Positions 32,189-43,926 of a stretch of 64,000 bases of DNA are shown piece by piece. The notes under the pieces are model-generated. The model was not told where the DNA came from, did no database searches, and saw only the letters and a program-made list of their open reading frames with translations. Position 1 is the stretch's first letter; every line of letters starts with the position of its first letter. The DNA is taken from NCBI GenBank assembly GCA_965649825.1, contig OZ287716.1:62001-126000 (forward strand). The letters run 5' to 3'. The stretch is from Penicillus capitatus (Eukaryota; Chlorophyta). Both the position numbers and the translations under genes were made by a program.

Positions 32189-35100
32189 TTACTGTTTCGG
32201 ATTTCTGTCTTTCTTATCATCACTGCGATCGTCCTTCCTTGAATCTAGTGTATACTCAATCTTTATCCACTTCTTTGGCTTTTCAGACTTTTCGGAACCT
32301 TCTGCGCCGGAACTCGTCGATGCACTGCAAAACAGAAAATGGAGTCAGGCATCAAACGGTATGCATACGATCTTACGAAGTGTTTGCAGCGGCGTCCTGA
32401 GTGTCCTTGGGTTCACGGAATGCCGGTGTCTGCGTTTCGGTTGGTGGAATCGGAGGGTCCATCAAGCCTGAGAACACACCATTCAAGCCAGGGAAGCAAC
32501 GCGATGTTCGACTTCGTGAGGAAATGGGATGGGCGTACTGACGAGCGCTATGCTGGAAGCTCAACGGCTTTCTGTTCGGTCCTTTGCAGGCTTGCCGAGC
32601 CCGACCCAAGAGTTCATTTATGTCCTTTTCCTGCGTTCCTTGCTGCTGGCCAGGTAACGGCCTATCTTTTAAACCACTGAGGATTTTATCGAATTCTTCT
32701 GTAGTATACTGCGGATTCTCATCGGCGGTACCGCTTCCCGATGGTTTCGGTCCTTCAGCGACTGCAGTCTTCTCAGTCTTCTCTTTTTCTAGCGAAGGAA
32801 CGGGAGATGCCTTTCCGGTATCTTTGACTGTCAACGACTGGATATGCATCTGCTGTGGCGCCTGGCTCTGAGCAGGCAGGTGCACAGTTGTCGTCGAAGC
32901 CGGTGGATCTTGCAACTGTTGTTGCTGCACCAGATGCGGAGAGTTCTCCTCTTGTCTTATCAGTACCTCTATTCTTTCCTTCAGAGTCTTGTTCTCTTCG
33001 ATTTTCCTCTGCAGTTTCTGCCTCCACGTCTTAATCTCTCCAATGTAGTCATCCACTTCTGCTATCTTGGTTGCAATTTGTGTTCGCAATTCCTGGTTCT
33101 CACTCTCTGCCTTCTCTAGTTTTGCCTAGAACGAGATCATCAAAGGAGAAGACGATCCCGTTTTGCGGGTACCTCTAGATCCTGAACCATTTCTCGCTGT
33201 TTGAGATCCAGTCCTTCCATCTGTTTCTGCATAGACTTTCCCTGCGCTTCGCTTTCTTGACATTGACCCTTCCACTTCAAGACTTCCAAGTTGACAGCAT
33301 CACGTTCCGTTTCCAATGTGGCGATGGTTGCATGCATTTCCGCGATAACATTCACGTGTTCTTCCTTTGCAGATTGCATCTGTTTCTCACACTCCTCTTT
33401 TTTCTCGGACAGTGATTTCTCAGCTGCCTTGAGTTGCATCTCCTGTTCTCGAACCTGCCTTTCTGCTTGCTGCAGTTTCAACTGCAGCTCATCGAATGCC
33501 TCTTTTTCTAACACTCTGCCACAGGTATGAAGACGTTCTGTCAATTCCGTTATGACGTCATCTTTGGTTTGGAGTTGCATCTCAAGATGACGCATGGTAT
33601 TCACCAACTCCTCCACATCCGATCCTTTCTCCTGTTCGGCCTGTTGTCCAACAAACACATGCATTCTTGTAGGGAATGGATGATAGACATACAGGGGTTT
33701 CCACTCTTTTGGATCCCTCAGCCAGTTGGGCACTGTACTGTGCTTTGAGTTGATCGATTTCGTCCACGTGGCACTGTTCCATCTGCATCATACGGTTCTG
33801 CAGGTCAGTGAACAGTTTCTTCTCTTTTTTCAGCTTCTCGACATCCAATTGGTGTGTCGCTTCCTGCTTGTTCATCTTTTCTTTTGCAACCTCGGCTTCT
33901 CTTGACATGGCAGCGATCACAGTTTCCAATTCCTTGATTCTCACTCTTGCTCCTTGCATTTGTGATTTAAACTGATCCTTCAGAGTCTTGTGCAACTCCA
34001 ATAGGCTGTTGTACTTAGATTGATACTCCACGAGATTGTGATCCAAGTCTTTCAGATCTTTTTGATAGAGCTCCTGCAAAGACAGAGAGGGCGTCAGTGA
34101 GGGCGCCATCTGAAAAAGAAGTACATTCTGTGTCTGGGTACGTTCCAACTGTTGCTTCAGTTCAGTCTTGATCTGTGCCTGGACAGCTTTTGCAGCAGAG
34201 AATTCTGCCTGAGCATTTTCCCATTTCTTCTTCCAGACAGAGTCACCATCACCAGAGTACACGACCTGGAATCGCACATTCTGCATCGACAACATTTCGA
34301 GCATGACGAAAGATGCCAGACTTGTCGGGATTTTGCCCCAGATGATGATTCTTGCATCTTTTGCTTCTTTTTGGAGGGGCCTGGTTGATCCGCCGAAATG
34401 CGCTTTTGTGTCTCTCCATCGTTTTGCTCGTCATAGGCTGGAGTCATCTCTTCTTCCTGATGTTTCTTTTGCTGCGACGCTTCCAATTTTTCTTTAAGCT
34501 CTTTCACTTTCAGCTCCATCCGATTCTTCTGTCTCGTCAACTGCCTGCATTAAATGGCATCCAGTCTCAGCTTCGTCATCACACTGCTGTAGATACATAC
34601 ATGTTTAATTCCACGATATCGTGAGCGCAAGTAGGCTGAGGTTGGTCGCTCTCTGGATTAGGTTGCAGAAGTCGTGCACCTTCAGCCCCTTTTAAGACCC
34701 TTTCAGTTGATTCGATTCTTTTCAGCAGGAACTTGGTCTGCAAATCACCGCCAACACTTTATATTCCGAAACAGAATAGAGTGCGGAGTCTACTTGAGCA
34801 GCAGCAGAGGCATTGGCCTTTTGCAAAGCCCGCATCTCAAGGCAGAAATTCTCTCTTTCTTCCTTGCACTTTTCTATAGTATCCATCTGCTGATCTACTT
34901 GTCCTTGCAGTTCGTCAATCTCTCTGGCACGTCTCTTGCAAATCTGCATGGCCAACAAGAATCTCAACGACCACATATGGACCGAGCCAATAGATACTTT
35001 GGCCAGTTCAGACAGCTCAAACTTCAGAACACGTCTCTCTGTCAACGTTTGTTTGTGAGCGTTCGAGAGTTTCTCTTTGTTGGCATTTTCCATCATTCTT

Positions 35101-36530
35101 GCTCGAATTTGATCGTTGTACTTCGCCGCCTACACATCCCAATTCTTCAGCAGAGAACAAACTGCGTCATCTTTACCATCTCCACACACTTTCTTTTCAG
35201 ATCCTGGAACGTCATGTTCTGTGGAAACTGCAGGTTCATCATAGGCGGAAGCACGCTGTCTTCACCCAACGGACTCTCGTGTTCTGGCAGTCCAATGTGA
35301 GCGAGATTCATCGGAGTGAATAGATGTAGCGAATCATCGTCGATCGCAGCGGGTTCTGCCTCAGACTCTGACTCTGTGGTCTCAACAACATCGTCTTTGT
35401 GTGCAACTCCACGCGCTCCTTGATGTTCAGCTTCTGGCTGTGGCTCAAGTGAAGGCCCAGCTTGATTCTGCTGCTGCTGCTGCTCTTGAGGCTCTCCTTC
35501 CACTTGAGGTTCGTGCTGAATTTCAAATGTGTCTGGCAGTCGATTCCCGAGTCGCCGCCGACGGATTCTCGTTTCTTTACGTTCGGTTCGTCCTTTGGAG
35601 GGTTCCTGAGCAGAACTCTTGCTGTTTCTCTCCCTCTTGCGCTCAGACTTGTATGCAGCGATGCATTCTCCGAAAGCTTTAGAAGTGTCTTGCAGGACGC
35701 CTTGTGTGATCTTATACTCTTCTTGTTTCTTATCCAATGCCACCTTGAGTCTATCGATCTGTTGATCTTTGCGATTCAATTGGTTTGTGAGGTTTGTTTC
35801 CTGAACACCACGTCACATCATGTCACACTTTTATCTCTATTGCTCTCCAAATGCTCACCGTATGTGACCATTGTTCGAACTTGTGCTCAAATTGTCGTCT
35901 CAGATCCTCAACTTCGGTACGGGCATTCTGATATCTCTCTTTCCAAATGGCTGTATGTTTTCGGCTCTCTTCCAGTTCGGCCAGCGTTTCTTTGAGCTCA
36001 TTGGATTTGACTTCGACACGACCTTTCAGCATATCAATGTCCTTTTGGAAAGTCAGTCGGTCTTCGGCTGGAATCTCCCTCTGAGTGAGAGCCTCAGTGA
36101 GACGTTCCGACAATTCTTTGATTTGCATAGACACTTCCGTATTCATCGTCGCTGCGCCCCACGCAGGTCCACCATTCTCATCGCGGGCTTTCGCAAGTTC
36201 CACTTCTAACTGTCGGCGCTCCGACCGAACGGACTCAAGTTCCGCCTTCAGCCGCGCATTTTCTTGCTGCGTTTCTTCTACGAGCTGAGCACACGCACGT
36301 AGACACACACGCACTTATCTATCTTCTCCGTTGTTCTTCAGTGTCGCGCACTTTTTTGTTGTTTTCGACGTGAACCGTCGCTTCTTGGTATTGCTCCTCC
36401 ATCGTCTTGAGCTCCTCCTCCATCGCCTGCCACATTTCGGTTCAAACTCAGAACGACAAATCGACGGTGCGGTGCGTATCACTTGGTAATGCTCTTGCAG
36501 CACCGCATCGATCGCGGTGTCCTTGTCCAT
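32189..36530 (-). CDS. large coiled-coil protein (Tpr/Mlp-like architecture, tentative)
   Basis: Thirteen exons, from the start: 36530-36483, 36426-36352, 36284-35859, 35800-35177, 35129-34998, 34943-34773, 34737-34601, 34544-34322, 34280-34125, 34073-33693, 33640-33173, 33125-32377, 32324-32189. They sum to 1241 codons plus stop. The N-terminus MDKDTAIDAVLQEHYQ is followed by long heptad-rich segments (QENARLKAELESVRSERRQL; LTERLHTCGRVLEKEAFDEL), a basic/acidic low-complexity insert near residues 250-370 with KRERNS and SESEAEPAA, then more coiled coil, and a polar disordered tail ending KWIKIEYTL...DRNPKQ. A long coiled coil with a charged disordered tail fits a nuclear-basket Tpr/Mlp or a Golgin-type tether, but no diagnostic motif was found. 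One intron is only 35 bp. The gene is divergent from the DOMON gene (158 bp between ATGs). Confidence 0.7.
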
Positions 36531-36688
36531 GGCGGATATCAGCAAACAAACGCAACTCGCGAATCGAGTACGTGCGTTCGTGCGTTCGTGCGCGTGCGTT
36601 CGTTCAAATGAAACCAACGTTTGGACACGGTCGCTTCAACGATTGCGAATTTAGCGCGGAATTCATTGTTACTGGTTCAGCAAATCCC
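36531..36688. promoter_or_regulatory. shared divergent promoter region
   Basis: 158 bp between the ATGs of the coiled-coil gene (minus) and the DOMON gene (plus). It contains repeated TGCGTTCGTGCG-like sequence. No TATA box obvious. Confidence 0.4.
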
Positions 36689-37462
36689 ATGTCTATCCTT
36701 ACCTGCGTCTGTTTTCTGACTCTGTTTACGTTTACACACGCTGTCGTCGGAGAATGCGACGCGTCAGAGCTCGGCTATGAATGCATGAAGAGCCTCGCCG
36801 AGTACTACAACGTTCACTGGACACTTCGCGGTTCGGTGCTTCACATGGCTCTGGAAGGAATCGGAGCCGAATGGGTCGGCTTCTCCTTTCCTCAGATTCC
36901 TGAAAAGATGTTTCCAGCGGACGCGGTCATCGGATGGCTCGACGTTAACGGACCGTCCGTGTTGCCTTATCACCTGACCACACAGTCCGTGTTTAGCGAA
37001 GACGAAGACTTTGCCATTATTCTAAGCAATGTCAGTGCTATCCAAGACACGGAGAGAACAATTGTCGCCTTTACGCGATCGACAACACAAGGCCGCGTTA
37101 AAATCAAGGTCGACGAGGACATGCCAATCAATTTTGCCATCGGAGACGTTGACTCCTTGCGATACCATAGAGAGAGGGGCAGTTCCACGATTCTTCTTTC
37201 GGCTGAACCAGGAGAGGGACGCACGGCAGCTTTTCGACCACCTCCTCTCAGTGCCAATATCAGCCCCAGTCCCGACGAAGTCGAAACGAGTAGCGAACCG
37301 TCGCTGCCAACGAGAACCATTATTCTACCATCAGATGTCGAAGATTTAACGACTGCTGTCTTTTCAGCCCCAGGCTCCGAGTCCTCCATTGAGGCTCCAG
37401 AGTCCAATGGGGGTGAAGACGAAGACGACGAGGTCCGTCTACTGCTTGACGGTCTCAAGTGA
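36689..37462 (+). CDS. secreted DOMON-domain protein
   Basis: 257 residues, no intron. The start MSILTCVCFLTLFTFTHA is a classical signal peptide; an upstream in-frame ATG at 36608 would bury it. Residues about 30-150 match the DOMON fold: VHWTLRGSVLHMALEG, AEWVGFSFPQ, DAVIGWLDVNG, then FAIILSNVSAI and IVAFTRST. DOMON domains bind heme or sugars in extracellular or secretory proteins. The last 100 residues are Ser/Pro/acidic and end LLLDGLK without an obvious membrane segment or GPI signal. It has no cytochrome b561 partner domain. Confidence 0.75.
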   Translation: MSILTCVCFLTLFTFTHAVVGECDASELGYECMKSLAEYYNVHWTLRGSVLHMALEGIGAEWVGFSFPQIPEKMFPADAVIGWLDVNGPSVLPYHLTTQSVFSEDEDFAIILSNVSAIQDTERTIVAFTRSTTQGRVKIKVDEDMPINFAIGDVDSLRYHRERGSSTILLSAEPGEGRTAAFRPPPLSANISPSPDEVETSSEPSLPTRTIILPSDVEDLTTAVFSAPGSESSIEAPESNGGEDEDDEVRLLLDGLK

Positions 37463-37739
37463 TCAGCTCTGAACTGCAATGACAATCGTAACAATATCAA
37501 ACTCCTGACCTCATTCCTCGATGGATATGCAATATCTCATTTACTATCTCTGTCTTCAGTATTTTTGTCGCGTTTCAAATGATCGAAGCAAAAGTTCTGC
37601 GGGGGGGGGCAGCACTATTCGTTGTCACAAGTTAAAGCACGACTGACGGTATCAGCCGGATACAAACTATCATTTGTCATCATCATCATCGATGAGTGAG
37701 TGAGCACAGCGGTGGATATGACTGACATGCGATTCTCTT
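37463..37739. other. intergenic between convergent genes
   Basis: A/T-rich, with a run of about ten G near 37602 and a CATCATCATCATC stretch near 37678. No gene seen. Confidence 0.5.
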
Positions 37740-38354
37740 TTAATAGTCCTCTACTCCCAGAATGTCCAAAGCTACATAGGGATCTCTGCTTCTCCACAGC
37801 ACTGGATAAGTTTTCCTTTCTGGACAGTGTCGAAGGAAGTCATCTGGGATTCCTGGATTTGCATAGACGTTTAAGCTACTCTCACGATTTGTGCGACGTT
37901 CTCTTCGAATTTGTAAACCACAACGCTGACACTCTGTTCCCATCCAGATCAATCCACCACGTTTGCCGTCAAAGTCCGTTCGGAGACGGGGAAAATCTTC
38001 GAGGTCCATGCGACGGGGGTCGAATCCAACGAAGCGATGGGGAGTGCGATAATCGGGAAGCTCTTTTGGCGGCGGTGGCGGCTTCTCTTCGTCGACAACG
38101 TCCGACGAGATAGCGTCCTCGACTGGATCGTCGACCGCTTCGAGTTCTGCCTCGAGTTGAGCGAAATCCTCTAGCGTCTCGGGCGAAAGCAAATCATTGT
38201 CGGAGTCGGATGCCGTCTCGATCTTTGAGAAGTGTTTTCGTCGATCGGCCGATTCGGCTTTGGGACGCGTCGTGTACCGTCGGCATCGCGTTCGCAGCAG
38301 GGGAGAACGGAGGGGAGAGGTGAAGGATAAGGAGATGCGCGAGCAGGTCTGCAT
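37740..38354 (-). CDS. mitochondrial-type hypothetical protein
   Basis: 204 residues if started at the ATG at 38354, which gives MQTCSRISLSFTSPLRSPLL...RRYTT, an arginine/serine-rich, acid-free presequence typical of mitochondrial import. The rest is acidic (LEDFAQLEAELEAVDD, PPPPPKELPDYRTPHRF), with GFDPRRMDLEDFPRLRTDF and a C-terminus DDFLRHCPERKTYPVLWRS...VEDY. The frame is open 56 codons further upstream, but those extra residues look like antisense of the neighbouring gene. A short intron near DFDGKRGG cannot be excluded. Possibly an organellar ribosomal or assembly protein; not identified. Confidence 0.55.
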   Translation of the reverse strand: MQTCSRISLSFTSPLRSPLLRTRCRRYTTRPKAESADRRKHFSKIETASDSDNDLLSPETLEDFAQLEAELEAVDDPVEDAISSDVVDEEKPPPPPKELPDYRTPHRFVGFDPRRMDLEDFPRLRTDFDGKRGGLIWMGTECQRCGLQIRRERRTNRESSLNVYANPGIPDDFLRHCPERKTYPVLWRSRDPYVALDILGVEDY

Positions 38355-38370
38355 CGATCGCGTTGTCACA
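38355..38370. promoter_or_regulatory. 16-bp gap between divergent start codons
   Basis: Only 16 bp separate the chosen ATGs of two divergent genes that both encode mitochondrial presequences. Promoter elements and 5' UTRs must overlap the opposite coding sequence. Confidence 0.45.
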
Positions 38371-38706
38371 ATGATTGTTCGATCCGTCGGCCTTTGTCGC
38401 GCCCTTTTCAGTCGTCCGCTCGCGACGACACGGCACGTCCGTTGCTTGACATCGCGCGAACCGGAGTACGGTTCATCTGAGAAACTTATTTCCGTTTCGG
38501 ACGTCGTGAAAGAAGTGCGCAATGGAAAGAGGGAGAGAATACAAATCGGATGGGTCTAGGCCGCGGAACTGGGCGAGAATTTTGTCTTTACGGATAACAG
38601 CGACGAACCGGTTTTCAAATACGAAGAGGCGCTAAGAGGAGATCCTGAAAAGAGTACCCAATACACAACGACCCTCGCAAATCTCGTGCTCGTGTGGATG
38701 CAATAG
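38371..38706 (+). CDS. small mitochondrial-type hypothetical protein
   Basis: Exons 38371-38514 and 38560-38706 give 96 residues. The start MIVRSVGLCRALFSRPLATT is a good mitochondrial presequence. The mature part continues KLISVSDVVKE, AAELGENFVFTDNSDEP, YEEALRGDPEKS, LANLVLVWMQ. Without splicing the frame hits an in-frame TAG at 38557; the 45-bp GTGCGC...TCTAG intron removes it and keeps frame. Not identified. Confidence 0.5.
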
Positions 38707-38717
38707 AAGACAAAAGT

Positions 38718-39227
38718 ATGACGGAGCAGAAGACGCCTTCTGTGAGCTCAACGGCATTGGATGTCACGAGTGCCTACGCCCCTGAGCAAGGTATACCTCT
38801 GCCCGTGATATAGGGGAAAGAAAGCAACATCGCTGGCGATTAGGGTTCAAAGAGATCACGGTGGATGAACTGAAAGCGAAATTGGAAAGAAAGGAATTTG
38901 CATTGCTGTTGGACGTGCGAGGGCCTTCGGAATTTGAGTCGGGACATGTTCCCGGAGCGCGTAACATTCCGCTGGGGGAGTTAACCGGTGACTACGTCGA
39001 TGCCTCGGATTTGAAGGAGTACAAAGAAAAGGCGATCGCCGTCATCTGCGGAATCGGCAAACGATCCGCACAGGCGACTGTTCGATTGAACAAGGTACAA
39101 GTGGAATCTGCTCGCTCATCAGACACATGCAAGTCACATCATTTAGGTATTGGGATTCACTGATGTGACAAGTGTGGCTGCTGGAACGAAGGAATGGATC
39201 GCGAAAGGATACGAGATCGAAAAGTGA
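38718..39227 (+). CDS. rhodanese-like domain protein
   Basis: Exons 38718-38790, 38844-39094 and 39147-39227 give 134 residues, essentially one rhodanese domain. Visible signatures: FALLLDVRGPSEFESGHVPG, ARNIPLGEL, and the active-site loop VICGIGKRSAQA with the catalytic-type Cys (CGIGKRS). The end GFTDVTSVAAGTKEWIAKG matches the family's V.GG...W..G motif. Single-domain rhodaneses transfer sulfur or act as phosphatase relatives; the six-residue loop fits sulfurtransferase. No targeting signal obvious. Confidence 0.85.
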
Positions 39228-39261
39228 TCCAAGGAATGACAGATCGTCCATTCTACAGACC

Positions 39262-40369
39262 TCATAGACATTTTCTCACTTTTCTTGAACTCATGAGTCG
39301 GCCAAGCAGAATACCGGCAGCAACGCTAACATTTAAGCTATCCAGTAGCGGATTCTGCGATGCTGTCTCGGACAGAATCTGCACAAACTGGCTACACTGC
39401 TCGCGGATGCTCTGACGGAGACCCCGGGATTCGTTTCCTCGAGCAGTGAACCACATCGACCCACTGTGCTCGTGCAATGAAGGTCTTACCCATGACAAGA
39501 ACGGTCGGTGCGTCGACGGTGCACTGTTCGAAGGAAATGGCATCGTCTGTGACGTCTGAACCGAGAACGTGCCATCCACATCCCCGTGCTTGACTCAGAA
39601 GTCTTTGCATCCGAGAGGACGCATGTACAGGAAACGTCTCCATCGCTCCCGAGCTGACTTTGCTGACAGTCGGAGACAACGGAGCCGAATTCTTCTGTGC
39701 CACGACCACGCCATTCACTCCCAAGAACGCAGCTGTGCGTAGCATCGCACCTAAGTTATGCTGCATTCCACACACAGTCGGCACTCCTCTTCTGTCCGAC
39801 CTATCTCTCACCGGATCATACACTTCGTCAAGTGCTAGCCAGACAGGATGCGGGTCCTGACCATCTGCATCTGGCAGACTCTGCAGTAATTCAAAATTGA
39901 GAGGCGAGCAGTCGAGCAAGAATCCCTGATGCACAGGTCGCTGTATGCTGATGGTTTGAGCTGCCACCCACGACGAACTTGGTGGACATGTCCTTGAGCC
40001 ATCATATTGAGATCGTGCTTGGAGTGATGCTGGATCTCAATTCCTCGTTCCCTCGCTTGGCGTATGCCATTAGATATCAATCGCCGGTCTTTACGCCGAG
40101 ACAGGTCTATCTCGTCTTGAATGCAGAGTTTGTAAATCTCTCTCCTGAGCGAAAGGCGAAGCCCATCCAGTAGCCAGTCTCTTAGCAAAGAGAGGGCACA
40201 GATCCTGCCTTTTGGCTTCGAGAGCTGCGAAGACAGGAGCCACACCAAACAGCACATCCCCATTCCATTCTCGTTTCAGACTCCAGTTCGACATAGATCG
40301 GGCGCCACCCGCTCTACGGTGTGATTGGAATCTCTGTGTCGCCGCCACGACTCCTCGGATCCGAGTCAT
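39262..40369 (-). CDS. MRM1: TrmH/SpoU-family rRNA 2'-O-methyltransferase (MRM1-like)
   Basis: Exons from the start: 40369-40200, 40144-39988, 39940-39812, 39760-39490, 39437-39262; 300 residues. The substrate-binding N-domain reads DVLFGVAPVFAALEAKRQDL and HQGFLLDCSPL. The SPOUT domain motifs are LDEVYDPHNLGAMLRTAAFLG (motif 1), VLVMGNESRGLR (motif 2) and LDSLNVSVAAGILL (motif 3). Basic residues near the start (RGVVAATQRFQSHRR) fit an organellar presequence. MRM1 methylates a ribose in the large organellar rRNA. The second intron can be 47 bp (GTCCAC donor) or 38 bp (GTTCGT donor), both in frame. The stop is 34 bp from that of the rhodanese gene, which is convergent. Confidence 0.88.
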
Positions 40370-40418
40370 TAGGTGCAATGCGCTACATTAAGACCACTCA
40401 CTGCATTTCGCAACTCCC
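40370..40418. promoter_or_regulatory. 49-bp divergent promoter
   Basis: Between the MRM1-like start (minus) and the helicase start (plus). Too short for separate promoters. Confidence 0.35.
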
Positions 40419-43400
40419 ATGGGAGATCGAAAGCGTCCCGGTTTACAGGCTCCCGGACTTTCCGAGCCGCCGACTTCAAAAGCGACGCGATGTGACGCAC
40501 ACGACACGCAAAGACGCGATGCTCCTCTGGCGACGGTATCGACACGTGGCCGAGGCGGACGGCGACGCGGTCGTGGAAAAGCGCCTACCACTCGGGGCGT
40601 CGCCCACGGCGTCAGTCCCGTATCCCGGCCCCTGAATCATCCATCCCTCAGCGGCGACGTCAATCGTCTTCTCAGTGCTGTCACTTCCAGCAGTCTCTTC
40701 TACGAGAGCTGTCGCTCCTCCATCATCGATGCCTTTCCAGAACATGTTCCTTCCACCTTCCAAGATTCCGATCACTACGTACGCACTTTTCTGCCCCTCC
40801 TTTACGAAGAAGCACGCGAATCGATCAAAGCGTCATTCTCGGACGCACGGGAACAGGATCAATACTGGGATGCGAGTGTATTGTCCGTTGAGACGCAGGG
40901 AGCTGGCTGGGTGAAAGTGGACCTCATGCTCGGACGATTTTATGGCCGACATGCCGCAAATCCACGACTCTTCCAGAATCATGTCGTCGTTTTGACCAAC
41001 TTCCGTCCACCCAAGCGCGATCCTGTGGAGCATTTGCAGAAGAAGCTCAAGAAACAGACGACAGGGACGACGACACCTTCAAAAGGTACGGCACATCCAA
41101 AGATGGGGCCCGCAACCGTCGTGGTGACAATCGTGGTGCAGCTGGATCGCGACAAGAATGTTCTCACACTCCGGACGCGACCTGTGTGTGACCAGCATCC
41201 GTTTGACATCTCAGCTCCCTGTCATCAATGTGTCGAACGTCTTCGTCAGTTTCAAGGTCCGTGGATGGTATTTCCAACAGGAGGTTTGGTCACACAACAG
41301 AGAGAGTGTGATATTCTGCATTCGCTGGAGAAGATCCCTGTCATGCAGGCGATACTAAAACCGGATCAGTATCTGAAGATGAAAATCGAGGAAGTGCCGA
41401 GGAAGCTGCCAACGGAATTGGGCAACGGCATCCAGGATTACATTCGCCAGACGTACGATGCCTCACAAGCAGATGCCATTCTCATGTGCACAGCGCATTT
41501 TTGCAAAGACGAAATCGAAGATGGCAAACAGACATTGCCTGTTCTTTTGATCCAAGGACCGCCAGGCACAGGAAAGACGCATACCGTCGAAGGTATTCTG
41601 AATCTCTGGCACTTGGTGCAGTTTGAGAGATATTACAAACGCGTGATTGGGCAGTACCGCTGTGCGGATTCGACGGTCATGAAGAAATCAGAACTCGCCA
41701 CGACACGTACGTTGATGAAACCGCGCATCTTGGTCTGCGCGCCTTCCAACGCAGCAGTGGATGAGTTACTGGAACGCATTTTGATGCATGGATTTCGCGA
41801 TTCTTCTGGGCAGGTGTACAAACCAAATCTCGTTCGCATTGGAGCGGAGGATGCTCAGTATTCTGACGATGTCCGCCTCGTCTTTTTGGACACGCTGGTT
41901 GGGAGTTATCTGTCCATGAACAAAAACGATTGGCTGGTCAGTTTTGACAAGTATCAGCAAAGAGTGCAGCTTTTGGAAAAAGAGATCAAAGACCTAGAAC
42001 AGATGATTCTGAGAGACGAACGCAGTATCGAGACGTCAGGAGGCGAACTTCTGTCGAGAATGGAGAAACTCGACAAATCAGAGACAGAGATTCGGAGATT
42101 GAAGCTGGTGGAATCTGTCGTCGACGGTACCTGCCCAAACGATCGATACATACGCGAAGCGCTGGAGCTGAATTTTCTAGACAGTGCAGAAATGGTGTTC
42201 ACGACACTTTCCAGTACAGGAAAGAAGGTGCTGTCCAAAGTGAACAGAGGATTCGAGACCGTGTTGATTGACGAGGCAGCCCAGGCGTCGGAGGTTTCAA
42301 CGCTGCAGCCTCTGGTCTATGGCTGTCAGCAGTGTGTCTTGGTCGGCGATCCTCAACAATTGCCCGCCACGATTCTGTCGCAGAGAGGCAAGGCGTTAAA
42401 CATGGAGAGAAGCTTGTTTGGTCGTCTGCAAGAAGGAGGTGCACCTGTGAAGCTTCTTCAAACGCAGTACAGAATGCATCCATACATTCGAAGCTTTCCC
42501 TCTTCCTACTTCTATGACAGTCATTTGGAAGATGGCCAAAATATTAAAGATCGACCACAAGAGCCCTTCTACAACCACGATTTGCTCAAGCCCTATGTCA
42601 TATTCAATGTTCCGACTGGTCTACATGAACGACAAGGGGGCGGGTCGCTTCAGAATCAGGTCGAGGCAGATCTCGCCGCAGCGCTGTTTAAGGAGTTACG
42701 AGATTTCTTGATCGAGAAGCACCAGAAGGCAGTGCAGGAAGGGAAGCCATCTCCACGTCCAGTCCGCGTTGGTGTGCTGACGCCATATCGCAGTCAGACC
42801 AAATGCCTAACGGATACGTTCTTCAGACTATTGGGTGCTGATGTGGCCAGCGAGGTAAAGATCTTGACGGTGGATTCCTGTCAGGGCAAGCAGCTGGATG
42901 TGGTGATTTTCTCCTGTGTTCGTGGATCGACCAAGGCTTCTGGAGTTGGCTTTGTGGCTGACATCCGTCGCATGAATGTGGCCATCACGCGTGCTAAGAA
43001 AGCTCTGTGGATTCTGGGCAACTTCAGAACCCTTGTCTCGCATCCTGCATGGGCCGCACTCGAGGCCGATGCGAAGGAACGAGAATGTGTGGTCGACGAT
43101 TCAACAGCAGAAAGCCTCTTCCCGCACCAAAACCTCTTCAAAAACACACGACCACCACCACCACCTCTGGTCACCTACCTCCCTATCTCTTGTTTCGTCT
43201 TCGCCAATTTCGTGGTATGTAGGTCGAGGAAATGGCGGAATACAAGGATCCCCGTGTTGGAGTGATCAAGCCTCTGATCGAAGGAGAGAAATCTGAGCCA
43301 GAGAATACGGACGGGACATCGCAGACCACGACAGAAGATACACAGAAAGAAGCCGCAGAGGCGAATCCACATTTCACACAAGATGCTGTGAACTCTATGT

Positions 43401-43855
43401 CCCTCGAACAACTTCATCGACTACAGGACACGCTGTCATCTGTTCTGCAGTCCAGAACGCAAATGACGTCGGCGGCGGCGGTGGCATCTCAGCCAGTGGT
43501 CTCGGCAGCTGAAGGCTGTTCGGTTTCGACAGCCGCTTCCGAAACCGATCGCGAGACTTCTCGGCTGTTCACCCCTGGCGCCTCTTCCTTTATGCTGATA
43601 CGACAAGATGGCGCTGGTCAAGTCATTGGCCCTTCTCAAGAAGCATCTCGTGCATTTCTTCTTGTGGATACGCCTCAAGGACTGACATCGTTTCCGATAG
43701 AAATCCTCCTTCATGCCCGTCAAGGCTTCGATCCAGCATTTCTGACATCTGACCGTTCCAATGCCAGTAACACCGCCGCCATCTCGACGCATACAACCTC
43801 TCAGATGATCCACCTCATCGAGCAATGGCTAATGAATCGATCATCGATACAATGA
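40419..43855 (+). CDS. Sen1/SMUBP2-type superfamily 1 helicase
   Basis: Exons 40419-43169 and 43223-43855 give 1127 residues. Residues 1-70 are Arg/Gly-rich. Helicase motifs in order: Walker A GPPGTGKTHT (about 385), APSNAAVDELL (Ia), LIDEAAQASE (II), GDPQQLPAT (III), QYRMHP (IV), LTPYRSQ, VDSCQGKQ (V) and RRMNVAITRAKKALWILGN (VI). A long coiled-coil insertion (QLLEKEIKDLEQMIL) sits between Ia and II, as in Sen1/senataxin and UPF1-like proteins. No UPF1 CH zinc domain is seen, which favours Sen1/senataxin: R-loop resolution and transcription termination. The second exon adds a Gln/Ser/Thr-rich tail; without splicing, a shorter ending at 43265 would result. The 2.75-kb intronless first exon is unusual here. 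Confidence 0.87.
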
Positions 43856-43926
43856 AGGGGGCATATGTCGGTCCGTTGGACACGTTGATCCGACGCGGGC
43901 GTACGATATTGTTCTAACTTGTGCAG

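Noticed and set aside
38557-38559. In-frame TAG with protein-like sequence on both sides (stop-codon readthrough or reassigned TAG)
   Set aside because: A 45-bp GT-AG intron (38515-38559) ending exactly at this TAG explains it, and other genes in the window use TAG as a normal stop.
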